Below, piece by piece: positions 33,289 through 43,600 of a DNA stretch of 46,017 nt (the first letter of the stretch is position 1; the number at the start of each line of letters is the position of its first letter). The stretch lies in the NCBI RefSeq assembly GCF_004212215.1, contig NZ_QVFV01000002.1, positions 1,231,306 through 1,277,322 of the forward strand, in the 5' to 3' direction. Made by a program: the position numbers and the translations under genes. This DNA is from Leptolyngbya iicbica LK. GTDB lineage: Bacteria > Cyanobacteriota > Cyanobacteriia > Phormidesmidales > Phormidesmidaceae. Below the pieces are notes generated by a model. The model was not told the DNA's origin, did not search any database, and saw nothing but the letters and a program-made list of their open reading frames with translations.

Positions 33289-33440
33289 CTCTATGAGGAA
33301 CCCAATTGACATTCCTGGAAAGTGGAGAATACAGCCACCCATACTACTGAGCGGTCTTCAGCGGCTCCGGCAACTGGCAACCACTCCAACTCGCAGAATA
33401 AAGAGCTTCAGCATATTTGTGTCCCGGCGATTGCTTCTCG

Positions 33441-36400
33441 TCAATGATCGACGGCTGTCTTTGTACTGCCACCATGCTGAGTGACCCTTGGTCGGCACTT
33501 AACTTTCACGGCACCTTTGATGAAGGCATCTTCATTGGCCTTGTTCGACCAGATATAAGCTTCCCCTGGTTTCAAGTTGGACATCCTATCTGGCGACAAG
33601 CTGTCAAGGGCAGCATTCGCCTTTTGAATGTGCTTGAGCCAAGCAGGAGAGTTGAACTTATGAAGGATAATCTGGCTTGATAGCTCGATAAGCGAGACAG
33701 GTACTGAGGGCGGATCCTGGCTAGCGACCATAATGCTGGTGCCTTTATGGCGCATCTCGCGAACCACTTCGATTAGCCCAGAGAGGAGATCGGGGCTTTC
33801 GATATATTTGTGAGCTTCGTCAAAGACAACCAGCTTGTTGAACTTGCGACCTTCGTATTCGGCATCGGCAAAGAGCTGGAGCAGCACGACAAACAGCCCT
33901 AGTGCCTCGTCTTTTTCAATGAATTCGTCTCGGAGATCAACGATAACTAAACGCCCTGGTTGAATCAGGTCGCCGAGATGGGTTGTATCGTCAATGTATT
34001 CTGAGGCCAACTCCAAGCGCTGATGAGCCAATCCTTTCAGGGTATCCGGCAACAGAGAACTATCGATGCCATCCCGAATGGCTTGGACGGTCAGGTTATT
34101 GCGATGGGTCTTCATAATGCGGTTGAGCTGCCGCATGTAGGTGGATTGATTCCCCACAGCCCCCATCAAGAAGCGCCAGTGGCTGGCTTGCAGCTCTGAT
34201 GCTGCGAACTTAATGGGATAAACCGTGATGCTGGGGTACTCTTCCCTGCGCTCATCCAGTTTGTCTGCGGGGGTGAGTAGGATAACGTCAGATAGAGCTT
34301 TGGGTTCTGCCCCGTAACGGTCTCGAAGAGAAGCAATTTGCGCTTCATCAGAATTGGGCTCCACCATGCTGGTGAATTCGGGCCTATAGTCCTGGGTAGG
34401 GCTGTAGTGGAAGATGATGGTGGTCAATGGCTCTGGCAGGCGGTTGATGTTGGGAATTGCCAGAGAGGCCATTTCGGCTATGGTGCCCAGGGTGTAGCTT
34501 TTGCCGCCGCCTTGAACCCCGAAAAGACTAATGGTGTGGGTCTGATTGAGATCGATCGCGACTTTGCGCCCGGAAGCTTCTCCCAAAATGCCGTACTGGG
34601 GCGATTCGCCGTTCACTCCCAGCAAGACATCATAGTTCGGGCCTTCTCCGCTTGAAGCTGAAGCTACGGCAGGTTGCTCGGTTTCAACTTCAGCCGCTCG
34701 GGGGATTGGTGGTTCTTCTACTGCCCTGAGATAGCTGAGGGAGTCTTGCTCGGTTGAGGTGGGTTCTGCTGAAACTTCTTCTTCCTGGGAGGATGTTACC
34801 TGGTCATCTTCCGTACTAGCTGAATCGATGGGCTCTGAGGTTGTCTCCAAATCGCTGGCAGTTTCAGAATCCACGGCTTTTGCAGTTCGAAGGTCTTCCC
34901 AGGAAACGGAGCGATCGCGCTCACTTCCCAAGAAAGCAGCGCTACTCAATTTAGGTACCGAAGCTGCCTTACTTCGAAGCCGCTCTGTTGTGGTCTCAGT
35001 GGAGGCAACTACGACTTCAGCAGCCGCTTCAGCAACCAAAGTGGCTTCTTCAGGTTCTTCAAGGGATGCTGATGCCTCCAGCAGTTCACGAATCAGGTCA
35101 ATGCCGATGCGGTGAAATTCGATACCGGCTTCTTCATCGGGGGCCTCTGTGCCAGGCTTGGCTAAGTCAAAGATGAGGGCACTGCGGGTAAAGTCGAGCC
35201 GATAGCCTTCTTCCAGAGTTTCTATGAAAAATCGGGCCTCTTCGTTGGCTTGTGGGTCGATCAGTTGATAGCGAAAGCCCCGATTTAGATACGTTTCTAG
35301 TAGTTGGGCAAACTCACGGGTTTTGACCAGTCGGTCTGGGCGATCATTAGGCCAGCGATGGGCGTCAAAGTGGTAGCTAATAATTTCTTCACTCTGGCCA
35401 ATCTGCTGGGCAATGCTCTCCTTGAGCTGGTTGAGCTGAGAGAAGTTTTGGCTCTGGCTGTAGCACTTAACCTCCACCAGACGGCAGGTAATGGTTCTAG
35501 AAGCGGCATTGAGGTCGAAAAGCGCTAGGTCAGTCCGCTTAAAGCTGACCTCGTCTCCCAGTTCATCTGACTGCTGCTGGAGGCTGCGATACAGCTCCAG
35601 GTGAGCGTCAAGGGGGACTACTACTTGATTGCTGAAGACGCCCTGGTACTCAAGGTAAAGGCGGGCTAAGGCTAATCCGAGCACTTCTGCTCGCTGGCTG
35701 GGGGAGGAGATGAGTTTAAGGGCTAAACGACCGGAGAGCGATCGCAACTGATCCAACACTGCTTCGGCATGGGATGTACTGTCCGGTAGGCCGTATTTCT
35801 GTAACACTGGCCTTACCATGGCCTCTAGTTCTTCTGTAGAACGGGAGGTAATCACCAGGCTATGGCCTAGGTTGGATGCCTGCTCCGGAGAGTGATCAAT
35901 CAGGTAGTCGGGGCGATTCTTACGCTGCCCGTGGTCATAGAACTCGATGCCCATATTGCGATCGATAGTGATCACCCAGTCACTGACCTCGTGAACGCGC
36001 ACGATCATGGCCCGGTCATCCTCGTCGAGGGCAAGGGCCAGCACAGGGCGGAGGTCGGAGCCGGTGCGTCCGGTCGCGATCGCAGCTGTAGCCTGAGACA
36101 TAGTGGCAGGCAAACCCGAAAGCAAATCACTTAAAGCACCACAGTCTTCACAGGGTAAGGCTTTACCGTGCTTGGGCTTACGGTTCCAGCGCACTGTGCT
36201 GTCATCTTCGAAGTAATCGACCTCAAAGGTTTGATACAAGCCATGTACGGGAGCCGTCACTTCTTTAGTGGAGGCAGGCTCAGCGGACACCTGTTCCGCT
36301 GGAAAAACATCAAACAGGATGCTGATGTGGGCCAAATGCTGATCAGGCGAACGCTGGAACTCCTGCGCTCCTCGAATCGCCAAGCTTAGTTTGGGATAGA

Positions 36401-38987
36401 GATGGTTCTTGCTGGGGGTCGAAAAATTATCCGCTTCTTGAGCTGTGGTTGAGGAAGTGGGAGATAGCAGATTGAAGAGAGCACTGCCAACCCCCATAGC
36501 ATCAGGATCCGGCACGAAGAGGCGAATGTCATAGTTCAGATCAGCGAAGGGCTGAGCTTTTTGAAGCTCCAGCAGCATATCCGCTAAGACAGCTCCCTGC
36601 CCTGGGTTAAAGGCGTTGATGGTTAGGGTACGGACATAGGGGTGCTGGACCAGGTATCGCTTGAGGCGCTGGGCCAGGTAGGCTCCATCGATGGTGGCTC
36701 CACCAATGCCGGGCTCATCCAGGCTAAAGGCTGTACAGATGTCGCTGATTAATCCCCGTGGGTCATCTTCTTTAGAAGGGGCATAGAGAGTCCACAGGGG
36801 ATGAATATTGTCAATTGCCGTGAGTACCTGGCTGCTGCCTAAAGTGAGGACGGGCGGAAAGCTGACGGGAGCCATAGACCGCAGTAGGGTGTCACGGGTA
36901 GACACCACAAATTCGTCAGCACTTTGAGCTGCCTGCTTGAGCCAGTTCCTACCTACTTGCGCCCAGGTGGCCAGCCATAGCGCTCTCAGAGGGTGGGTCG
37001 GACTCACGAGAGCTGCTTCACGGATACGGCCTCGGTAGTCGGTGATAGTAACAGCGATAGTATCAACCGCCAGGAGGGTTTTGAGGGCTGCCAGGGCTCG
37101 TTTCTTCGCATCTCCATCAGTCTGGTTAGCAACCTGTATTTGATGCTGTAGAGCAGCTTGGTAGGTGCTGGCATAGTCTGACACCAGGAGCTGCAGTTGA
37201 TAAAAGTCTGCTGCTTGGGTGATCAGATGCAGCTGGCCCTGACTGACGGCTTCAAAGTATTGCGATCGCGTTTGTAGGAACCGTTGAGTCGGGTCATCCT
37301 GTGGCCAGGTGGAGAGTCGGCTGGTGCTGGTGCCCACAACCCCGGCATCAATGGATAAATGCCAGTTCACGCTACCTGCTGGCTCGGCCAGAATCTTCTG
37401 TTCAATTACCTTGAGGGTGTCTGAGACCGGGATATTGACGCTGCCCTCTCGACCGAATTTGACCTCAATAAAGTTTGTGTTGGAGGTGGAACGGTTGGAC
37501 TTAGCGGCCCACTCAACAGCAGTCGGTTGAATCGTGTCTGGATCGCGCTCATCCTGAAGAGCTATGAACTGTAGGCGCAGCTGAGCATGAACCAAACTGG
37601 ATTCCCGCTGTTTAGCTCGCTGAACAGGAGCAATATCGAGTTCATCATCGGGTAGGACATAGAACAGATCACTTTCATGGGGATAGACCCCGACCGCTCC
37701 CTCAGATTCGCCGCCCCACGGGATCGGCTGTCCACTGGCATCGACTAGGGGCAACAGGTCGCCAGAGTCAGTCAGCGGGACGATGCGCACAAAATGCCAT
37801 CCTTCTTCCCAATCGACTTTGGTGTAGCGGGAAAAAGAGATGGTGGCTTCGGCTTTCTTAGATTTCCAGACAGACTTGGTTCTGACCAGTCCAACTGGGC
37901 CAGCTTCGACAGAGATGACCTGAGCCGCGAACTTTGCCAGTCCCGGCACTTTAGAAGGATGAGGGTCGGTTTGGAAGCTGACCGAAAACTTCCGCAGTCC
38001 CTTCTTTCCGACTGGGAGAATCTTTTGCCCCAGCAGATCCCCCAATCGAGGATCCTCTTCGTTTTCCTCAACTGTGGGCAGTTCCAGAGCCGTCACTTCA
38101 ACAGCAATCGTGCCTGCGTCTTCCCCTGCGTCTTCGAACTGCCAGCGGTTAAAGGCAAATTCCCAAAGGTTGCGATCGAGAACAATGCGGCGGGTCCAGT
38201 AACGGGGATCCTCCAGACCGACTTCAACCAGAAAGTTAGCGAGCTTATTACGAAAGGCTCGGTTTGCTAGCTCCAGGTCTAAGACCCGCAAGCGTTCAGA
38301 CTTAGGAGACCAGGTGAGGGTGCTAACACAGTCTCGGTTTCGATCAAGTCGCTGAAGGACTTTGGCGGGGTCACTTAACAACTCAAAATCAGGCACCAGG
38401 CCCACTTCGAAGAGTGCTGCTCCAACAACAGCGGGGTCGTATTCGTTGACCTCGATAGTCAGCAAGAAACGGGCGATCGCCTTTGACTCAGCATAAGTCC
38501 AGGCTTTATCTGTTAGACGTCGAACAATCTCCTGCACGGGGTTTTGCAAGCCAGTGGGCAAACGATTGAGCAGTTCGCTCACAACCTGCTTATAGACGTC
38601 TCCAACCTGGAGGTCTTCAAAGGTGGCTACCCCGAATGAGTCTTCGGCAGAGGTGCGTAAATCATCGGGAATAAAAACCAGCAGGGGTGGGCGCTGGGTA
38701 CCATCTGGAAGCGGATTACGTAGCTCTACCAGTTTGGTGCCGGTAACAGTCATCTCTGAGGGAATTGCCCCAGCCCTACCGTCCCAGAGCAACACGACTT
38801 CAGAATCAGAAACCTCTGCCCGCAGGCCGCTACAGAGACGCACCATCAAATCGGTGCTGAGGTTGGACACTTGCATACAGTGACCCGGTTGGCGAGCGCG
38901 AACCTGCTCGGCTAATAACGGCAACAGTATCTGCTCTAAAGCAGCGGCAAGTTCATGACCATTAAGTTCCTGAAGCCCTTGTGCCAT
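33441..38987 (-). CDS. mad8: Giant HerA-like ATPase, MAD8-like, of a methylation-associated defence system
   Basis: The product is 1848 aa. The C-terminal 400 residues form a HerA/FtsK-type ATPase: Walker A LFGVQGGGKSYTLG near 1490-1500, Walker B KLVVFDEAHKYIE near 1720, and a sensor-like SIMVASQDPPSVP. Residues 1-1150 are a long region without motifs I can name. Near residue 1170 is LALFDLN...CRLVEVKCYSQ, with the D...ExK spacing of PD-(D/E)XK nucleases, so a nuclease domain is possible. A low-complexity Ser/Thr/Glu linker spans about 1330-1440. It is the last gene of the operon, 15 bp after the 537-aa gene. The name rests on size, the ATPase type and gene order as remembered for MADS; a BREX- or HerA-type defence ATPase is the alternative. 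Confidence 0.8.
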   Translation of the reverse strand: MAQGLQELNGHELAAALEQILLPLLAEQVRARQPGHCMQVSNLSTDLMVRLCSGLRAEVSDSEVVLLWDGRAGAIPSEMTVTGTKLVELRNPLPDGTQRPPLLVFIPDDLRTSAEDSFGVATFEDLQVGDVYKQVVSELLNRLPTGLQNPVQEIVRRLTDKAWTYAESKAIARFLLTIEVNEYDPAVVGAALFEVGLVPDFELLSDPAKVLQRLDRNRDCVSTLTWSPKSERLRVLDLELANRAFRNKLANFLVEVGLEDPRYWTRRIVLDRNLWEFAFNRWQFEDAGEDAGTIAVEVTALELPTVEENEEDPRLGDLLGQKILPVGKKGLRKFSVSFQTDPHPSKVPGLAKFAAQVISVEAGPVGLVRTKSVWKSKKAEATISFSRYTKVDWEEGWHFVRIVPLTDSGDLLPLVDASGQPIPWGGESEGAVGVYPHESDLFYVLPDDELDIAPVQRAKQRESSLVHAQLRLQFIALQDERDPDTIQPTAVEWAAKSNRSTSNTNFIEVKFGREGSVNIPVSDTLKVIEQKILAEPAGSVNWHLSIDAGVVGTSTSRLSTWPQDDPTQRFLQTRSQYFEAVSQGQLHLITQAADFYQLQLLVSDYASTYQAALQHQIQVANQTDGDAKKRALAALKTLLAVDTIAVTITDYRGRIREAALVSPTHPLRALWLATWAQVGRNWLKQAAQSADEFVVSTRDTLLRSMAPVSFPPVLTLGSSQVLTAIDNIHPLWTLYAPSKEDDPRGLISDICTAFSLDEPGIGGATIDGAYLAQRLKRYLVQHPYVRTLTINAFNPGQGAVLADMLLELQKAQPFADLNYDIRLFVPDPDAMGVGSALFNLLSPTSSTTAQEADNFSTPSKNHLYPKLSLAIRGAQEFQRSPDQHLAHISILFDVFPAEQVSAEPASTKEVTAPVHGLYQTFEVDYFEDDSTVRWNRKPKHGKALPCEDCGALSDLLSGLPATMSQATAAIATGRTGSDLRPVLALALDEDDRAMIVRVHEVSDWVITIDRNMGIEFYDHGQRKNRPDYLIDHSPEQASNLGHSLVITSRSTEELEAMVRPVLQKYGLPDSTSHAEAVLDQLRSLSGRLALKLISSPSQRAEVLGLALARLYLEYQGVFSNQVVVPLDAHLELYRSLQQQSDELGDEVSFKRTDLALFDLNAASRTITCRLVEVKCYSQSQNFSQLNQLKESIAQQIGQSEEIISYHFDAHRWPNDRPDRLVKTREFAQLLETYLNRGFRYQLIDPQANEEARFFIETLEEGYRLDFTRSALIFDLAKPGTEAPDEEAGIEFHRIGIDLIRELLEASASLEEPEEATLVAEAAAEVVVASTETTTERLRSKAASVPKLSSAAFLGSERDRSVSWEDLRTAKAVDSETASDLETTSEPIDSASTEDDQVTSSQEEEVSAEPTSTEQDSLSYLRAVEEPPIPRAAEVETEQPAVASASSGEGPNYDVLLGVNGESPQYGILGEASGRKVAIDLNQTHTISLFGVQGGGKSYTLGTIAEMASLAIPNINRLPEPLTTIIFHYSPTQDYRPEFTSMVEPNSDEAQIASLRDRYGAEPKALSDVILLTPADKLDERREEYPSITVYPIKFAASELQASHWRFLMGAVGNQSTYMRQLNRIMKTHRNNLTVQAIRDGIDSSLLPDTLKGLAHQRLELASEYIDDTTHLGDLIQPGRLVIVDLRDEFIEKDEALGLFVVLLQLFADAEYEGRKFNKLVVFDEAHKYIESPDLLSGLIEVVREMRHKGTSIMVASQDPPSVPVSLIELSSQIILHKFNSPAWLKHIQKANAALDSLSPDRMSNLKPGEAYIWSNKANEDAFIKGAVKVKCRPRVTQHGGSTKTAVDH

Positions 38988-39002
38988 ACCAATTCTCTAT
39001 AA

Positions 39003-40616
39003 CTACTTTGTGATAGACGTTTCCAAACCAATTTCATATCGGGGAGTTACGGTCTGAGAGATATACGCATCCGACAAATCACGGTAAAAGCCCACCTCTC
39101 GCAGCCGTGATGTAAAAGCGCGGCGATTTTCCTGTAGTGCCTGCCGTTCGGTAATGCTGGCCGGACCAAACCCATCTCCATCAGGGAGTTGATCGACGTA
39201 TAAGCCATAGCGCTCCCGCAAAAAGCTGAGCAGCTCATCAATGCGCATGGGGCCACTGTAAAAGCCCAGACTGCCACCAGGGCGAAGCACGGCGATTTGT
39301 AACAGCACCTCCAGCAAGCGACTATCTAAGATAAATTTTCGGGGAGAGTTACGGGTTCGGGCCTGGGTCAGGAAAGCTCCCGGACGATTTTTGAGAGTCA
39401 GAGAGTCCAGGCACTGGGTAATGTAGCGGCGATGGTATTCTCCCCGTAGAGCCGTCAGGATTTCGATGTAAGTCTCAAAAGTCGGTAAGTCCATGCTGAC
39501 GATCGCCTGGGTTTCTGGATCTAGCTCTTCACTATTGCTGCCGCTGTCTTCCAGCAGTCCGGCCAGGCGCTGTTTGAAGAAAGGGTCGCGTTCGTTCTTG
39601 TAGATGGAACCCTGAAGTGCGGCGACTTCGGCGACGGTGAACTGTTCCTCCGTCTGCTTATTCAGCTTGCCGACTTTGACCAGGTGTTTGCCGAACTCAT
39701 CCAGCTTACGGAGGGCGTAGTGGGCTTTGACAAAGTTGGGGATGCGGCGAAAGTGGAAATCGGCGCTGGATTCTGCCAGACCGGCAATGCCCGTGTCCGG
39801 TCGATTCGCCACATCCACCAGGATACCTATCGGGTAAGGCTTCTCTCCCCAGCTCAAACCTCCCTGGCGCTTCACCATTTCGGGGATGAGTTTGAGCAGA
39901 CGCAAGTGATACAGGGCCAGGTGGAAAGCAAAGAGGATTTTTAGGTATTCCACCATCACCGATCGCGGAATGAAGCTCTGGTAGAACAGGAGCCGCTTCA
40001 CATCCTCTGCCAGGAGGTTGGCTGAACTCTGACACACCGGAGGGCTCTGGTCTCCCCGCTTATTGGTATCAGGAGCATCTGAGATGGTCATGGGCAGGTG
40101 TAAGAGCGCCTGGGTCTCCACATCCACCGCATCCTGGTTTTGCTGATGGGTGACTGGGTCAATGCCGGGGAAGAAAAACTGCTTGAGCTGATCCAGGGCA
40201 TCGCTGCCGCCTTTGGCGTGGTACAGCATCTCATAGAGCTGTTGAGAGGTGCCATAGTCTCTGGAATGCTTAGGATTGCGCAGGCGATAGGTAAACCCAT
40301 GCAGGGGCCGGGGAGCGGCGACGGCTTCTTTATCGCCCTTGCCGCGATTCACCATGTCCATCAGGTGGGTGCTCATCCAGCGTTCCAGGATGTCGCGATG
40401 GTCAGCAAATCCGTTGAACAGTTCGGGATGCTCCAGGGCAAAGTCAATGAAGGTTTCCACTTCCAGGGAAAAGTTGCGGGTTAAGCGACTGGGATAACCC
40501 CCATGCCAGAGGCGGGCAAAGAAGGCCGTCAGCACCCGATCCATATCGGTGAATTTGAATTCCAGATAGCTGATACGGGGCAGGCGAAACTCACTATCGC
40601 GTTTAGACAGCGCCAT
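39003..40616 (-). CDS. mad7: MAD7-like protein of a methylation-associated defence system
   Basis: This 537-aa soluble protein has no motif I can assign to an enzyme. It is mostly helical (DRVLTAFFARLWHGG; VMVEYLKILFAFHLALYHLR), with a C-terminal FYSGPMRIDELLSFLRERYG segment that looks like a winged helix. The start codon overlaps the end of the kinase gene by 14 nt, and the stop is 15 bp before the giant ATPase gene, so translation is coupled. Identification as MAD7 is from position between the kinase and the HerA-like ATPase and from its length. Its biochemical role is unknown to me. Confidence 0.7.
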   Translation of the reverse strand: MALSKRDSEFRLPRISYLEFKFTDMDRVLTAFFARLWHGGYPSRLTRNFSLEVETFIDFALEHPELFNGFADHRDILERWMSTHLMDMVNRGKGDKEAVAAPRPLHGFTYRLRNPKHSRDYGTSQQLYEMLYHAKGGSDALDQLKQFFFPGIDPVTHQQNQDAVDVETQALLHLPMTISDAPDTNKRGDQSPPVCQSSANLLAEDVKRLLFYQSFIPRSVMVEYLKILFAFHLALYHLRLLKLIPEMVKRQGGLSWGEKPYPIGILVDVANRPDTGIAGLAESSADFHFRRIPNFVKAHYALRKLDEFGKHLVKVGKLNKQTEEQFTVAEVAALQGSIYKNERDPFFKQRLAGLLEDSGSNSEELDPETQAIVSMDLPTFETYIEILTALRGEYHRRYITQCLDSLTLKNRPGAFLTQARTRNSPRKFILDSRLLEVLLQIAVLRPGGSLGFYSGPMRIDELLSFLRERYGLYVDQLPDGDGFGPASITERQALQENRRAFTSRLREVGFYRDLSDAYISQTVTPRYEIGLETSITK

Positions 40617-43600
40617 GGGCTACCTCCTGGTCGAGAGCGTCAAACTGGAGCTGGCCAGAGTCTTCCCGGCAAACGCGGTAAAAGTCGTGGCCGGTGGTGG
40701 TCAGCAAAACTTCCCGGTAGGGAGCAGAGGCCAACAGGTTCTTAAATACCACCAGGCTCAGGTAATATCCCTGGGTCTGTTCGATGCTGGGGCGATAGCC
40801 ATCATTCAGCCGTTCAAGCATTTCGAACATATCAAGGTCGATGATTAGCTCGGCATCAGTGCTGGCAGCGCCCTGGTGCCGCAATACGAGACCGCTGGGC
40901 ATATGCTCCACAAAGCAGGCAGCTTCGGCCTGGTCGTAGATGTCCAGGGTAAAGCGATCGCACCCAAAAATCCGATAGCTGCGGATGGTGCCATTTTCCA
41001 CTTCGCGCACCTGGAGCGCCAAGTCTCCCTGTAGTCGTTCGGGATTGGTCAGCCCTTCGCCCCGGTTAATAGCTGAGAGCACACGGGGTAAGGCATCGTC
41101 GGGTAAGGGATGACTCTGGAGCAGGTCTAGCAAGGTCGTGGCACTGCGGTAAGGCAACAGCCGCTGCCAGCCCTCGGCCCGTTGCTCAAAGAAGTAGCGG
41201 CGACGCAGGGAGGCCACATAGCGACGGTGAGCATCAAACCGATCGCGCCCGCCAATGCCGGAAAAATCGCGGGGCAGTTCTTCAAAGACGGTGGTGAAGA
41301 TCTGCTGGTCAAAGTTCGACCGCTGCTCGAAGGTAAAGCGTTTGCCCCCAGCCACCGGAGCCATGAAGTCTAGCTCGCGGTCTAAGCGAGCGTCGGTGGC
41401 GTTGCCGATATCCACATCCTTCAGCAGGGTCAGCAGGCGATCGCTATTCTCCCCTTCGCCGCCGCGCCAACTGTTGAAGTAATAGCCGTCGAGGATGGCC
41501 TCGCGGGCACCGGGAGCATAGCCGTTGTAGAGCTGTTTTATTTCCTCACAGGTGCGATCGCTCACCAGCAGGTAGGAGAGGGCAGAGCGCAGATCCCGCA
41601 GGGTAATGTGGAGCCGATTTCGCAGGTGGGTCAGGGTGTAGAGGGTCTTGATCCGCTCGACCACTTTCTCCCCAGCTGTGGGATCCTGGAAGGTCTGGGC
41701 ATTGTGGAGGGCATAGCAGCGATCGGCAATCTCACAGGTCTTGCAGGCTTCCCAGAAGGTGGGATGGGTGAGCTTGCGGAGCTGCCGTTCCAGAATGGAG
41801 CCGTCGCGATCGGGCACATCGGCCACCACGCTGCGGAGGTTGAGGTTGAGGATGGCTACGCCGGCTTCCGGCAGTCCGGTTTGCAGCCCCCGAGACACCA
41901 CTTCTTTAAGCTGGCCAAAGGTCTCCTCTCGGCTAGTAAGGAAGTCAATCAGCCGTCCCTCGTTGATGGCAATCAGGCGCACTTCGGCGGGCTGCCACTG
42001 ACTGGCCTCTGACCCGGCAAAGGGGGCAAAAAAGGCATCGAGTACGGCATCGTTGGTTTGTTCCCCTTCGTCCTGGCTGCCGTCGTAGTTGCTGAGGTAG
42101 GTGCGACCGTCGAACTCCATGCGGCAGCCATTGTGCCGATGGTCAAGGACGCCCCCCTGCTCGGCGGCGTACAGCTCTAGCTTTTGCAGAAAGGCGGTTT
42201 TGCCATCCCCGGCATTGCCGGTAATGATTACCAGCTTGAACTCCCCCTGGAGGACGGCGGGCAGCAGCTCATCATCCAGCAGGGTGTTGACGTAGGTTTT
42301 ATGGCCTAATTTGTTATTTAGATGATCTAGGCCACGGGTACCGGCGTTGCTGCGGTGGCTCTGGCTGTACAGAGTGACCAGATAGCTGACAAAGGGATTC
42401 CCCGTTTCGCCCTCCCGCCCTAGATTGGATAAGGTGACATCGGTTTCGGGGGGCGGCGGCAGGCGGCGAGCCTGCTGAATTTGCTGGAGGGCATGGCGCA
42501 AATCGGCAGCGGTCTGGAAGCGATCGCACTTTTTGGGCGCAATTAGCTTCAACATCAGGTCGGCCAGTTCAGGAGCCAGGTCTGTCAAGCCGGAATACTC
42601 GCGGGGGTCTTTGGCGGGTTGTCCGGCGGGGGGCTGGGCCGTTTCCCAGGGATAGTAGCCGGTGATGACTTCATAGAGGGTGACCCCCAGGGCATAGAGA
42701 TCCCGGTCCATTAGGTCGGCCTTCTGGGCATCGCTGTCGAGGTCGAGATCGGGGGGCAGATAGCGCAGGGAACCCCCCCCATGGGAACCACCGCGCCCCA
42801 CCTGCACCGAGACGTTGAAGTCGATGATTTTGGTGCCTTCGTCAGTCCACAGCAGGTTGCTGGGCTTGATGTCGCAGTGGCAAACGTCGTGGTGATGGAT
42901 ATGGTCTAGCCCTGCCGCCACATCCAGGGCCAGCCGCAGGCCATCGTCGGGGGAAAACAGCCGCTCTTTGACCATATCTTTGACATCGATGCCCTCCACG
43001 TAGGCAAAGGCGATGAAGGGTGGCCCCTCGTTGGGCAAAAAGTCTGGATAGAAGACTTTGACCACGTTGGGATGGTCGGGCAGCCCCCGCAACGGTCGAA
43101 ACTCTTTTTTCAGCCGCTCGATGACCGAGTAGCGGTCTTTCAAGATGATTTTGATGACGACACGCATGTCCGCCAGGGTATCGATCACCTGGTAAACTAC
43201 GCCAAAGGTGCCTTCCCCCAGCTTTTTTTCCACCCGAAACTTACGGCCTAGTTGGGTATCGGGGGTCAGGTTGCGGTAGTCGAGTTCGGCGGGGGGCTCG
43301 GCGGGTTCGGGCGGTGCCGTTGGTTTGTCGGGTTTAGGCTTAACGGGTTGCGCTTTGGCCTCGCGGATCAGGGTTCTGAGCTGGGTCCAGGCTTGTTTGG
43401 CGGTGGGGCGTTCCTGAATGGCGAAGGTACAGAGGCTCTGAAGCCAGTCATCAAAGCCGGTGGGCAGGTCTGGCTCCTGGTCGGAGGGCTTGACGGGGAA
43501 GATGGCCTCCCGGCTGCGGCAGTCGCTGGGGTCGTCGAAGGGCTTTTGGCCGGTGAACAGTTCGTAGAGCAGCAGCCCGGCAGCAAACACGTCAGAAGCA

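Noticed and set aside
33293-33484. Small plus-strand ORF after the short recombinase
   Set aside because: It lacks a ribosome-binding site, overlaps the end of the giant ATPase gene on the other strand, and has no recognisable composition.
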